Of a stretch of 61,497 nt of DNA, positions 41,285 through 50,568 are shown piece after piece (the first letter of the stretch is position 1; each line of letters starts with the position of its first letter). The stretch is from JAWWPY01 sp964412845 (GTDB taxonomy: Bacteria; Actinomycetota; Actinomycetes; Streptosporangiales; Streptosporangiaceae). Where the stretch lies: contig CAYPQM010000012.1 of the NCBI GenBank assembly GCA_964412845.1, positions 1 to 61,497 on the forward strand, in the 5' to 3' direction. Both the position numbers and the translations under genes were made by a program. The notes beneath the pieces are model-generated. The model saw only the letters and a program-made list of their open reading frames with translations, made no database searches and was not told the DNA's origin.

Positions 41285-41998
41285 CTACCGGGTTAGGCAG
41301 AACGGGTGCCCGGCTGGGTCGGCGAAGATCCGGAACCGCTCGCCACCCCCGCTGAGCCGCGAAGCGCCCAGCTCCAGAGCCCGCGCCTCGCCGGTGTCGA
41401 GGTCGGCGACGATGATGTCGAGGTGCGCCTGCTGCGGGTACGCCGGGTCCGGCCACCGGGGCGAGCTGTACCCGCTCACCTGCTGGAACATCACGCTCTT
41501 GCCGGCACCGGCGATGAGCGCGCCCTCGGGACCCTCGTAGGTCACCTCCATGCCCAGGAGGTCGGCGTAGAAGCGGGCCAGCCCCACCGCATCGGGCGCG
41601 TCGATCGTCACCGCAAACAGCCCCATCACCGGGCCGACACCGTCCTTCTGGCACAGGTCGAACGGGTGGCCAGCCGGGTCGGCCATCGTGATCCAGGCCG
41701 GGCCGTCGGCCAGCCGGGTAGCGCCGAGGTCGATGGCCCGCTCGGCCGCCGCCTCGGTCCCGTCGACCTGCAGGTCGAGGTGGAACTGCTGCGGGTGCTC
41801 CTGCCCGGGCCACTGGGGCGCGACATAGTCCGGAGCCAGCTGAAACGCGATCTCCTGGCCGTCCCCCGTCCGCACCGTGATCCAGTCGGATTCCTTCCGG
41901 ATGATCTCCCAGCCGGCCAGCCCGGTGTAGAACAAGGCGAGCTTCTCGATGTCCCGCGCGTCGAATGCGGCGAGTTCCAGGCGTCCTGTCACAGTCAT
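41285..41998 (-). CDS. Two-domain VOC-family protein
   Basis: 237-residue protein with two vicinal-oxygen-chelate (glyoxalase/bleomycin-resistance) domains, each with betaalpha-betabetabeta modules. Domain 1 has RLELAAFDARDIEKLALFY, domain 2 has GLFAVTIDAPDAVGLARFY; each ends with DPAGHPF. Metal ligands are His/Glu in the HLDL strands. Members include drug-binding and dioxygenase-like proteins; the substrate is unknown. ATG 41998 is chosen; the frame is open to 42043. It converges with the CoA-binding gene and is divergent from the FtsX-type permease. Confidence 0.85.
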   Translation of the reverse strand: MTVTGRLELAAFDARDIEKLALFYTGLAGWEIIRKESDWITVRTGDGQEIAFQLAPDYVAPQWPGQEHPQQFHLDLQVDGTEAAAERAIDLGATRLADGPAWITMADPAGHPFDLCQKDGVGPVMGLFAVTIDAPDAVGLARFYADLLGMEVTYEGPEGALIAGAGKSVMFQQVSGYSSPRWPDPAYPQQAHLDIIVADLDTGEARALELGASRLSGGGERFRIFADPAGHPFCLTR

Positions 41999-42072
41999 GC
42001 CGCCATCCTGCCCCCGCCCTCCGACAAAAAGCGCACCGGGCACATCGAGCAGGCGGTGGGGCGGGGAGCGAC

Positions 42073-43500
42073 GTGCGGATTACCCTGACCTGGCTGCGCC
42101 TGGAGTCGCGCCGGCGCTGGCGTTCACTGATCGTTCTGGCGCTGCTCGTGGCTTTGGCCACGTCGACAGTTCTCGCGGCTGTCGCGGGGGCGCGGCGTGG
42201 CCAGAGCGCGTTCGGCCGGCTGTGGGCCCGCACGCTGCCAGCGACAGCTACCGTGCTGCCCAATCAGCCGGGTTTCGACTGGGCCAAGATCCGCGCGTTG
42301 CCGGAGGTCGCTGCGCTGAGCAGGTTCCCGGTAACTTTCGGGTTCGCCGTGGCGGGCTACCCGGGCGCGAGCACTGGTTTCCCGCCCGTGGGAAACGAGC
42401 TAACCCGGTCCATCGAGCGGCCGGTCGTGCTGGAAGGCCGGCTGTTCAACCCCGACCGCGTCGATGAGGTCCTGGTCACTCCTAGGTTCGCTGCGAGTAG
42501 CGGGAAGCGGGTTGGTGACACACTGACCCTGCACCTGGCCAGCGCACGGCAGGTCGACACGGGGTACGACGGGTCCAGCGGCGGACCACCGCGCGGACCG
42601 GAGATCCGGGCCCGAATCGTCGGGGTGATCCGCTCTCTCTGGCTGTCCGTCGACGCTGACGGTCCAGCGGAAACGGGAGGTGTGCTCGCCTCGCCCGCCC
42701 TGTTTACCCATTACCGCGCCAACGTGATGGGCACGAGTGGCCAGACCTACATCAATGCGCTGGTGCGGCTCAACGGGGGGACCGCGGCGATTCCCGCGTT
42801 CCGTGCCGACCTGGCCCGGGTGACCGGGCGGTCCGATATTGACGTGTGGAACAACCTGGCCACCTTCGGCGACCCCATCCGCAGGATAACCGAGTACGAG
42901 GCCGCATGCCTGCTGGCCTTCGCGCTGGCCGCCCTGGTCGCCGCCCTCTTCCTGATCGGCCAGTCGCTGGCCCGTTACACGTCCTCCACCATCGTGGATC
43001 TCCAGGTGTTGCGGGCCGTGGGCATGACGCGGCGGCAGGCCGTCGCGTCGGCCTCGGCCGCGCCATTCCTGGCCGGGGCGGCGGGGGCGACAGCCGGCGT
43101 CGCGGCGGCAATCGTGGCCTCGCGGTGGATGCCGATCGGCGTGGCGTCAATCGTGGAGCCGCACCCGGGGCTGGACATGGACTGGCTGGTGCTGGGGGCC
43201 GGCTGGGTCATTGCCCCGCTTCTCGTGCTGGCCGGATCGGCCGCCGCCGCGGTGATGGCGCTCACCGCCGACCGACGGCAAGTGCTCCCGCGCCGGTCCG
43301 CTGTCGCGGCGGCCGCGGCGGGAGCGGGGTTCCCCGTGCCAGTGGTGGTAGGCACCCGTTTCGCACTGGAGCCTGGACGTGGCCGCGCCGCGGTGCCGGT
43401 CCGGCCGGCCCTGGTCGGTGCGGTCGCGGGCGTGCTTGGCGTCCTCGCCGCCTTCACCTTCTCCGCCGGAGTCTCCGACGCCGCCGCCAACCCGGCGCGC
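42073..43500 (+). CDS. FtsX-like ABC permease, N-terminal part (cut by gap)
   Basis: Partial permease of the MacB/FtsX type (DUF214), about 476 residues before the gap. A first TM helix (LIVLALLVALATSTVLAAV) is followed by an extracytoplasmic domain of about 230 residues, then three TM helices in the region of residues 275-405. These are the parts of one FtsX core. The GTG at 42073 has GGGGAG 4 nt upstream. The gap of 100 N at 43501 breaks the frame: the downstream part is in another frame relative to the N count, which shows the gap size is arbitrary. No ATPase gene is adjacent. Confidence 0.82.
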
Positions 43501-43600
43501 NNNNNNNNNNNNNNNNNNNNNNNNNNNNNNNNNNNNNNNNNNNNNNNNNNNNNNNNNNNNNNNNNNNNNNNNNNNNNNNNNNNNNNNNNNNNNNNNNNNN
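43501..43600. other. Assembly gap (100 N)
   Basis: Exactly 100 N, the usual placeholder for a gap of unknown length. Both flanks belong to one permease gene, so the missing sequence is coding. Confidence 0.98.
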
Positions 43601-44032
43601 GCGGTGCCGGAAGTCCAGCAGATCAAGGACCTGGAGGCGCTGCCGCTGGCCTTGAGCGCCTTCCTGGCCCTGCTGGCCATCGGCGCGGTCGGGCACGCCC
43701 TGTCCACCGCCGTCCACCGCCGCCGGCACGACCTGGCGGTCATGCGAGCGCTCGGGATGACCCGGCGGCAAACACGGTTGGTGATCGCCACGCAGGCGAG
43801 CCTGCTCGCTGCGATCGGCCTGGTGGTCGGGGTGCCGCTCGGAGTCGCGCTCGGCCGCGGCATCTGGCGCGTGGTCGCCGGCTTCACACCCCTGGCCTAC
43901 CAGCCACCGCTCGCCGTGTGGGCGCTGCTGCTGATCAGTCCCGTCGCCTTGCTGGCCGCGAACGCGCTGGCCGCCTGGCCAGGACAGCATGCCGCACGGC
44001 TGCGCACCGGGCAGGTTCTCCGCACCGAGTGA
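43601..44032 (+). CDS. FtsX-like ABC permease, C-terminal part
   Basis: Continuation of the permease interrupted by the gap, ending GQVLRTE-stop. It contains three TM helices and the RRRHDLAVMRALGMTRRQTRLVI loop, the cytosolic coupling segment of the second FtsX core. The same RALGMTRRQ-type loop occurs in the first half (LRAVGMTRRQ), as expected of a protein with two FtsX cores. The frame here is offset from the first half because the gap length is a placeholder. Confidence 0.85.
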   Translation, partial: AVPEVQQIKDLEALPLALSAFLALLAIGAVGHALSTAVHRRRHDLAVMRALGMTRRQTRLVIATQASLLAAIGLVVGVPLGVALGRGIWRVVAGFTPLAYQPPLAVWALLLISPVALLAANALAAWPGQHAARLRTGQVLRTE

Positions 44033-44099
44033 GAACCCCACTCAGCACCGCTTCCGCCTGCCGGAAAGCTCTCCACACCGAGGGGCCAGAACCCAAACA

Positions 44100-46157
44100 T
44101 CACGCGGTCCCGATGCTGCGGGAGCTGATGCTCGACGGGGAATTGGCAACGAGATGGGTCTCGATCCACAGCTCGAGTTCTCTGGCGGGCATCGGCTTAC
44201 AGATCTGGTATCCCTGCACGAGGTCGCAGCCCATGTCGGCAAGTTCACTTCGGGCAATGCCGTCCTGAACCCCTTCCGCGACGACGATCATTCCAAGGTT
44301 GTGCCCCAGGTCGACGGCGGAGCGGACGATTATGGCGCTATCGGGGTCGTTCGCCATGCCCATGACGAAGGAGCTGTCGATCTTCAGCTCATTGACCGGC
44401 AAGGTCTTGAGGTACGACATGGACGAGTAACCGGTTCCGAAGTCGTCGATGCTCAGCGGCACGTGCATGGCGTCGAGGGCTTGGAGGACGGTGAGGGCGA
44501 GGTCGCGGTCGGCCATTACGGCTGTCTCGGTCAGCTCAAGGCTCAGCAGGTAGGGTGCGACGCCATGGGCGTCCAGAAGTTCCTGTACGTGAGCCGGGAA
44601 TCTGGGGTCGAGCAGGGAGCGTGCGGAGATGTTCACCGCGATGGGGATCGGGTGTCCCGCGTCGGCCCACTTCCGGGCTTGGCTCAGCGCGAGGCGCAGC
44701 ACCTCGGTCGTGAGCGCATGGATTATCGCGGTGTTCTCAGCGAACGGGATGAACTCGTCGGGCTGCAGCAATCCCAGCGTGGGATGCTGCCAGCGGACGA
44801 GGGCTTCGACACTGTTCAGCGTGCCGGTGACAGTGCTGACCTTGGGCTGGTAGTACAAGGACAACTCGCCAGTGGCGATGGCCCGGCGCAGGTTTCCGAG
44901 GAGGACGAGACGGGAGAGATTGTTGTCATCGCGAGAGGACTCGTAGCGGGCGAATGGGTGGTGAGCGGCTTTGGCCTCGTACATGGCTATATCGGCGTGA
45001 CGCAGAAGTGTCTCGACGTCGTCGCCGGGTTCGGCGAGGGCGATCCCGATGCTGGCGTCGACGTCGAGAGCGATGTCGTACATCGGGAACGGGTCATGCA
45101 AGGCGGCACCGATGCGTTGCGTGGCCGCTAGTGCCTCTTCCCATCCGGAAATGGGGAGAAGAATCGCGAACTCGTCACCACCGAGGCGGGCTACGGAGTC
45201 GGCGTCACGCAGCGAGCCCCTGAGCCGGTCCGCCACCTGAAGCAGGAGGTGATCACCGTACTGATGGCCGAGGGTGTCGTTGACCTCCTTGAACCGGTTG
45301 AGGTCCAAGAGCAACACAGCCACGATGGCGCCCGAGCGGGCAGCGGTGCGCAGAGCTACACCGGTCCGGTCCTGGAACAGGGTCCGGTTCGGGAGATCGG
45401 TCAGCGAGTCGTGCAGGGCCTGATACCGGTTCTGCTCACTTTCGGAGTGAAGGTCCCGCTGGTAGCGGGTCACGATGACTGTTCCGCCGATGACCAGGCC
45501 AATTCCCGCCAGCAGCGTGGCGAGATCGACAAGGAGCACAAAACGTCCGATTTCGCGGACCGACGCCGCCGCGTTGAGGGCAGTGGATTCGTGTTTCGCG
45601 GCCGCGCCATAAACCTGGCCTTCCATGACGCCGAAGACCGGGTCGACAGTTCGGACGTCTATGGCGTTCGTCACGGCCACCGGATCGTGGCGATCGACTG
45701 ACCGGAACAGCTGTGCGCTGGCTGCGACGTAGGTGTTGTGCTCGCGCAGCACCACCTTCGCCAAATTCCGATCGACGCTGCCACCCAGGACGGCCACCTG
45801 ACGCATGGCCTGCTCAAAGGAGGCTTCAGCCGCTGCGTGGGCTGCCTTCGGGGCCGGTCCGGGTTGCAGGCGATACTTCCGCTCGAGCGACTCCTCGGCA
45901 GCGACCGCGGTTGCCGCGTGGTGATACGCGGTGGCGGTACGAACAGCAAGGGCGCTGGTCCCGGCCGCATTGCTCGTCACCAGGGAACCAACCGTAACGA
46001 CGCTGAGGAGCGCCACCAGCCCGACGCTGGCCCCGGTTATCGCCCATCGATTCCACGAGCCTGAGATGGCGCCCCTGCTGACCGTGGACCGTGTCACCCG
46101 CTCTCCGCAATGGGCGGAGGCAGAAGATCGCGCACGACGATCGGCATCTGATCTCAC
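44100..46157 (-). CDS. Membrane GGDEF-EAL bifunctional c-di-GMP protein
   Basis: 685-residue protein. TM helices at about 37-58 and 206-230 bracket an extracytoplasmic helical sensor of about 145 residues. A GGDEF domain follows, with an intact RLGGDEFA motif for diguanylate cyclase activity. The C-terminal EAL domain keeps VEALVRW, LELTETAVM, IDDFGTGYSS, KIDSSFV and VAEGVQD, so phosphodiesterase residues look complete. It may make and break cyclic di-GMP in response to an external signal. The start is GTG 46157 with GAGAGGA 3-4 nt upstream. It lies convergent with the permease gene. Confidence 0.92.
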   Translation of the reverse strand: MRSDADRRARSSASAHCGERVTRSTVSRGAISGSWNRWAITGASVGLVALLSVVTVGSLVTSNAAGTSALAVRTATAYHHAATAVAAEESLERKYRLQPGPAPKAAHAAAEASFEQAMRQVAVLGGSVDRNLAKVVLREHNTYVAASAQLFRSVDRHDPVAVTNAIDVRTVDPVFGVMEGQVYGAAAKHESTALNAAASVREIGRFVLLVDLATLLAGIGLVIGGTVIVTRYQRDLHSESEQNRYQALHDSLTDLPNRTLFQDRTGVALRTAARSGAIVAVLLLDLNRFKEVNDTLGHQYGDHLLLQVADRLRGSLRDADSVARLGGDEFAILLPISGWEEALAATQRIGAALHDPFPMYDIALDVDASIGIALAEPGDDVETLLRHADIAMYEAKAAHHPFARYESSRDDNNLSRLVLLGNLRRAIATGELSLYYQPKVSTVTGTLNSVEALVRWQHPTLGLLQPDEFIPFAENTAIIHALTTEVLRLALSQARKWADAGHPIPIAVNISARSLLDPRFPAHVQELLDAHGVAPYLLSLELTETAVMADRDLALTVLQALDAMHVPLSIDDFGTGYSSMSYLKTLPVNELKIDSSFVMGMANDPDSAIIVRSAVDLGHNLGMIVVAEGVQDGIARSELADMGCDLVQGYQICKPMPARELELWIETHLVANSPSSISSRSIGTA

Positions 46158-46598
46158 AAATCCTCTCTTGACCCCCGCTGAAGGCGAACGACCCGGCGCG
46201 CCGCGTTATAGTAGCTTTCCGTTACTGAACGTATACATAGAGTACATGAAGTATTCAAACGACCCTGTACCGCCATGATCGAGTCGTTCTGCGGCCGGGG
46301 GCAGAGCGAGCTGCTGAACCGGCAAAGGCCGGCCTGCTGGTCCCACCGCGGGATGACGGCCGGCCCGGACGTCCGCTTTTCCCGGGCCCTTGGACTCTGC
46401 CGCCGGCTGCGGTTACCCGCTGGAGTGGGGGTACCGGATACGGTGCGGCCCGAGGAGTGCATTGGTGATCTTCCAGGAACGGCAGCGGACGGGGGGTAGC
46501 GACCGCAGCGGGCCTTCTGCCGTTCGCCGCCTGGCATTTGCGGTCTGCGCCGCGACCGCCTGCTGGTGGTCCGGCCGGGCCCAGACGGCCGCGCGGGC
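46158..46598. other. Divergent intergenic region, 441 bp
   Basis: No supported gene is seen; short open frames here lack family features. The part at 46195-46262 is distinctly AT-rich and holds candidate TATA-like boxes for the minus-strand GGDEF-EAL gene (for example TATAAC on the minus strand near 46205). The right half is GC-rich leader for the mutase gene. Confidence 0.5.
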
Positions 46599-47357
46599 AT
46601 GACACGGCTCGCGGCGGGCGGCGGCAGCTACCACTTGGTGGTGCTGCGTCACGGGGAGAGCGAATGGAATGCCCGGAACCTGTTTACCGGCTGGGTGAAC
46701 GCGGCCTTGACCGAGGCCGGCGAACGGGAAGCGGCCCGGGCCGGGCAGTTGCTCGCCGAGCACGGCCTGCTTCCCGGCTTCGCGCATACCTCTGTGCAGC
46801 GCCGGACGATCCGCACCGCCGACCTCGCCCTGGCCGAGTGCGACCGTGACTGGATCCCGCTGCGCCGGTCATGGCGGCTCAACTCGAACCACTACGGGGC
46901 TCTGCAGGGCAGGAACAAGGCCCAGGTGCGGCAGGAGTCCGGCGAACGGCAGTTCATGGCATGGCGCCGGTCCTACGACGCCCCTCCGCCGCCGCTCGAC
47001 ACCGGCGCCGAGTACTCCCAGTTCGCCGATGCCCGCTACGCCGCGCTGCCGCCCGGGGCACGGCCGTGCGCCGAGTCACTCAAGGACGTGACCATGCGGC
47101 TGCTGCCGTACTGGTATGACGCGATCGTCCCGGATTTGCGCACCGGGGCATGCGTGCTCGTCGTCTCGCACGGCAACACGCTGCGGGCGCTGATCAAGCA
47201 TCTCGACCGCCTATCCGACGAGCAGATCGCGGAGCTGAACATCCCCACCGGCATTCCGCTGGCCTTCGAGCTCGGCGCCGACATGCACCCGGTCATCAGG
47301 GGCGGCCGCTACCTCGGCCCGCAGCCGGCCGGAGCCGTCAGGAGCCAGGGCCGGTGA
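46599..47357 (+). CDS. 2,3-BPG-dependent phosphoglycerate mutase homologue with altered active site
   Basis: 252-residue histidine-phosphatase-superfamily protein close to dPGM. LRHGESEWN holds the phospho-accepting H18, the second histidine is H191 in SHGNTLRAL, and K107 and RRSYDAPPPP match dPGM. However, the canonical LNERHYG motif reads LNSNHYG, so the catalytic Glu (E. coli E88) is S96 and the next Arg is N97. Phosphohistidine chemistry may remain, but mutase proton transfer should be impaired. The family may have been recruited to another phospho-substrate. It is followed by an enolase paralogue after 46 nt, suggesting a joint pathway. Confidence 0.86.
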   Translation: MTRLAAGGGSYHLVVLRHGESEWNARNLFTGWVNAALTEAGEREAARAGQLLAEHGLLPGFAHTSVQRRTIRTADLALAECDRDWIPLRRSWRLNSNHYGALQGRNKAQVRQESGERQFMAWRRSYDAPPPPLDTGAEYSQFADARYAALPPGARPCAESLKDVTMRLLPYWYDAIVPDLRTGACVLVVSHGNTLRALIKHLDRLSDEQIAELNIPTGIPLAFELGADMHPVIRGGRYLGPQPAGAVRSQGR

Positions 47358-47403
47358 CCCCCGGCAGTACGGCCACATGCGCATGACTAGTCAGGAGAAG
47401 GAA

Positions 47404-48672
47404 ATGACAGGCTTTAATATCACGGAACTATCCGCGCTGGAGATTCTCGACTCGCGCGGCCGGCCCACGCTGGCGGCCACGCTGCGGCTCGGCGACGGCA
47501 CGACAGCCCGGGCCGGAGTGCCGTCCGGCGCGTCAACTGGGTCGCGCGAGGCGGTGGAGCTGCGTGACGGGGACAAGGAACGTTACGAGGGCAAGGGGGT
47601 GCTCGGCGCGGTCGCCGCCGTCAACACCGAGCTCGCCGGGCTGCTGCGCGGGCGGTCCTGGTCCACGCTGGCCGAGGCTGATCAGGCCATGATCGATCTC
47701 GACGGCACCCCGAACAAGAGCAGGCTCGGCGCGAACGCCATCGTCGGCGTGTCGATGGCACTCGCCCGCGCCCTGGCCGCCGCGGCCGGCACGCCACTGT
47801 GGCGGTGGCTGGCGCCGGACGGGGTGACCCCGTCCCTGCCGGTACCGCACTTCAACGTGCTCAACGGCGGCATGCACGCACCCAACCAGCTGGACTTCCA
47901 GGAGTTCATGATCGCACCGCTCGGCGCTCCCTCGATGGCCGAGGCGGTCCGGGCGGGTGCCGAGGTGTACGCCGCGCTGCGCCGTGAGCTCACCGACCGG
48001 AAACTCTCCACCGGGCTAGGCGACGAAGGCGGGTTCGCGCCCGAGATCACCGAGCCGGAGGAAGTGCTCCGGCTCCTGGTGCGGGCCATCGCCGACGCCG
48101 GGTACCAGGCCGGCCAGGACGGGATCTCCATCGCCATGGACCTGGCCGCCTCGGAGTTCCGTCACCCGGACGGCAGCTACCGGGTCGCCGGTGACGTGCT
48201 GAGCAGCGGGGACCTCATCGAACGGCTCGCCCGCATCGCCGCCGAGTTCCCTGTGCACCTCATCGAGGATGGCCTGGGCGAGGACGACGACGACGGCTGG
48301 ATCGCGCTCACCGCCCGCCTGGGCAGTTCGGTTGAGCTGGTCGGTGACGACAATTTCTGCACCAACCCAGCCATCATCACCGACGCCATCGGGCGCGGCA
48401 TCGCGAACGCGTCGCTGATCAAGCTCAATCAGATCGGCACGGTCACCGAGACACTAGAGGCCATGGCCGTGTGCCGCCGCGCAGGTTACCGGCAGTTCGT
48501 GTCCCACCGCTCAGGCGAGACCGAGGACTCGTTCATCGCGGACCTGGCCGTCGGCACCGGCTGCGGGCAACTGAAGTCTGGCGCCCCAGCCCGCGGCGAG
48601 CGCGTCGCCAAGTACAACCGCCTCATCGAAATCGCCGCCCGCACTCCCACGCTCCGCTACGGCACATACTGA
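47404..48672 (+). CDS. eno: Enolase (phosphopyruvate hydratase), probable paralogue
   Basis: 422-residue enolase. Key elements are present: VPSGASTG loop, NGGMHAPN with the catalytic-loop His, DFQEFM, GDEGGFAP, MDLAASEF for Mg2+, IEDGLGEDD, GDDNFCTNP, LIKLNQIG, SHRSGETED and QLKSGAPARGERVAKYN. Some usual positions vary (GGMHAP in place of GGEHAD, SGAPARGE in place of TGSLSRSE), which suggests a second copy rather than the main glycolytic enzyme. GGAGAAGGAA precedes the ATG. With the altered mutase upstream it may serve a specialised 2-phosphoglycerate-like step. Confidence 0.93.
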   Translation: MTGFNITELSALEILDSRGRPTLAATLRLGDGTTARAGVPSGASTGSREAVELRDGDKERYEGKGVLGAVAAVNTELAGLLRGRSWSTLAEADQAMIDLDGTPNKSRLGANAIVGVSMALARALAAAAGTPLWRWLAPDGVTPSLPVPHFNVLNGGMHAPNQLDFQEFMIAPLGAPSMAEAVRAGAEVYAALRRELTDRKLSTGLGDEGGFAPEITEPEEVLRLLVRAIADAGYQAGQDGISIAMDLAASEFRHPDGSYRVAGDVLSSGDLIERLARIAAEFPVHLIEDGLGEDDDDGWIALTARLGSSVELVGDDNFCTNPAIITDAIGRGIANASLIKLNQIGTVTETLEAMAVCRRAGYRQFVSHRSGETEDSFIADLAVGTGCGQLKSGAPARGERVAKYNRLIEIAARTPTLRYGTY

Positions 48673-48708
48673 CCGGGCCGCATGCTGGGGGCAGCCGGGT
48701 CCGGACAT

Positions 48709-48746
48709 GACGGACCGGATGCCACGTTTGCGGCACCCGGTCCGTC
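48709..48746. terminator. Strong hairpin between enolase and GH5 genes
   Basis: GACGGACCGG (48709-48718) pairs perfectly with CCGGTCCGTC (48737-48746), and inner GCC/GGC can extend the stem. It lies just past the enolase stop and before the GH5 stop, so it can end both convergent transcripts. Confidence 0.7.
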
Positions 48747-48798
48747 CCCGGCTTCGGGGCACGTCTCAGATTCGCCTCAGGCCCGGGCTATGCCCTGG

Positions 48799-50256
48799 TT
48801 ACTGCCGGGTCCAGTGCTGGTTGCTGGCGCCGCTGCAGGTCCAGATCTCCACCGGGGTTGCGTTCGCGGTGCCCGCGCCGGTCACGTCCAGGCAGAGCCC
48901 GGACCCGCGGCCGACGACCGTCCCGTCGGAGTTAAGGTTCCACTGCTGGTTGGCGCCATCGTTGCAGTCCCAGATCTCCACCCTGGTGCCCGCGGCCGTG
49001 GAATTACCGGGGACATCGAGGCACTTGTTGCCATAGACCTGCAGCTCGCCGTTCGACAGGTAGGTCCACTGCTGGTTGCTGCCGCCGTTACAGTCCCAGA
49101 TCTGCAGCAGGGTCCCGTTAGTCGTGGACCGGCCGGGCACATCCAGGCACCGGTTTGAGCCGACGCCGCGCAGCACCCCGGTGCCGGTACCGCCACCACC
49201 ACCGCCGGCGTTGTTGCTGATTCCCCAGCCGTACTGGAGCCGGTCGAGCCCGGACTGGTTGGTGACGCTCAGCGAGAGGCTGGTCCCGCTGCCGCCCAGG
49301 GACGTGATCGCGCAGGATGCGTTCTCACAGGGGCCAGGTCCCACCGTCTGGGTGGCCTGCTTGACGCCCACCCACAGGACCGAGCCCATGCCGAGGCTGC
49401 GCACGGTGTCGGTGATGGCGTAGAGATAGGAGATGTCGTTGGTGCCGTCCTTGGCGCCGTCGTAGTTGGCGCCGGTGGTCATGGGGACCCCGAACTCGGT
49501 CACGACGGCACGGCTTGCGTAACCGCACAGGTTGCTCTGGAAGTCGCTGACCCAGGCCGCCTCGGTGGTGTGGGAGTCACCGAACATGCTGTAGATGTGG
49601 ATCGACAGCAGGGTGCCGGCCAGCCGCGAATCGGCGCCCTCTGCGCACAGGTTGTTGTCGGAGAAGGTGCCGGGAACTATGACCCGCCCCCGGGGAAGGC
49701 TGGGGTAACGCGCTAGCCAGGCGGCCTCGAAGTTGGTCAGGTTGGTGGCGCTGTACGCCCAGGGCTCGTTCATGATGTCGAAGTAGAAGTTGCCGCTCCC
49801 CCCGTACCGGTTAATGACGGTGTCCCACATCTGGTAGAAGGAGGTGGTGTCGCTGACCGTTCCGTTCTGCAGCCATGGTGCGATGATCACGTTCATGCCC
49901 AGCGCGGTGGCCGCGTCAAAGGCTCCTACGTAACTGTTCCACCACGCTGACGAGGTAGTCGCCGCGTTGATCCCGAATCGGACAGTGTTGGCCCCGAGGT
50001 TCTGGAAACCCTTGAGAATCGCCGTGGCCTTCGCGAAGGTGGTCGCATAACTGTCCGACGTGGACAGGCCGACAGGGATGTTCGGGCCGGTGATGAAGTT
50101 GTCGTTGGGGTCCGCCCAGTTCACTCCGTGGAACTGGCCGGTGGCGGCGAATGCTGGCGGGGCAGTTCCCGCCTGGACGCCGAGGTAGCCCAGCAGCAGG
50201 GCGAGGGCCAGGCCGACGCCGGCGACAGGCCTCAGCCGGAATCTGCATAAGATCAT
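48799..50256 (-). CDS. Secreted GH5 glycoside hydrolase with ricin-type lectin (CBM13) domain
   Basis: 485-residue exoenzyme. A Sec signal peptide ends near AFA-ATG. The GH5 catalytic domain (about 40-340) has the acid/base Glu in DIMNEPW and the nucleophile Glu in VVTEFGVPM, with the early Arg in NTVRFGIN. A Gly-rich linker (GGGGGG at about 355) leads to a C-terminal ricin B-type trefoil with three repeats ending in QQWT/QQWN/QHWT. It should cleave a beta-glucan or beta-mannan outside the cell while binding sugars through the trefoil. ATG 50256 has GGAGG upstream. Confidence 0.93.
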   Translation of the reverse strand: MILCRFRLRPVAGVGLALALLLGYLGVQAGTAPPAFAATGQFHGVNWADPNDNFITGPNIPVGLSTSDSYATTFAKATAILKGFQNLGANTVRFGINAATTSSAWWNSYVGAFDAATALGMNVIIAPWLQNGTVSDTTSFYQMWDTVINRYGGSGNFYFDIMNEPWAYSATNLTNFEAAWLARYPSLPRGRVIVPGTFSDNNLCAEGADSRLAGTLLSIHIYSMFGDSHTTEAAWVSDFQSNLCGYASRAVVTEFGVPMTTGANYDGAKDGTNDISYLYAITDTVRSLGMGSVLWVGVKQATQTVGPGPCENASCAITSLGGSGTSLSLSVTNQSGLDRLQYGWGISNNAGGGGGGTGTGVLRGVGSNRCLDVPGRSTTNGTLLQIWDCNGGSNQQWTYLSNGELQVYGNKCLDVPGNSTAAGTRVEIWDCNDGANQQWNLNSDGTVVGRGSGLCLDVTGAGTANATPVEIWTCSGASNQHWTRQ

Positions 50257-50568
50257 CTCTCCTCCATCCATGTGCCTGTTTCGGGAACGAGATCAGTGGC
50301 CCGGGCAAAGTGCCCCATGTGTAGTCCAGATGTTGGGTTATGTCAACGTCTGTTGGGAAGTGTTTGGCGGCTGCTGATCGTCGGTGCTGGTGCCAACCCC
50401 GGCCAACCCGGTACCGGGCTCGATACGCGCCGGGAAGTTTCACGTTTCCGCTTAGAAGGCGATTCCCGCTGGGCATGTGCAGCAAGGTGAGACGAGCAGG
50501 GCGAGTGAAGACCTGGAAGATTCTCTTCAGAATCGAGCCACAAGCTGACGCCACCGTGGAGGAACCTC
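50257..50568. other. Divergent intergenic region, 312 bp
   Basis: No gene is seen. It carries the promoters of the GH5 gene (minus) and the DUF2231-Rieske gene (plus). I looked for a CebR-type inverted repeat (TGGGAGC-GCTCCCA) and found none. Confidence 0.45.

Noticed and set aside
43989..45131. 380-codon plus-strand frame opposite the GGDEF-EAL gene
   Set aside because: It lies antisense to intact GGDEF and EAL motifs and has no recognisable domain.
46275..46602. Short plus-strand frames upstream of the mutase gene
   Set aside because: No ribosome-binding site, no domain and Arg/Cys-rich composition.
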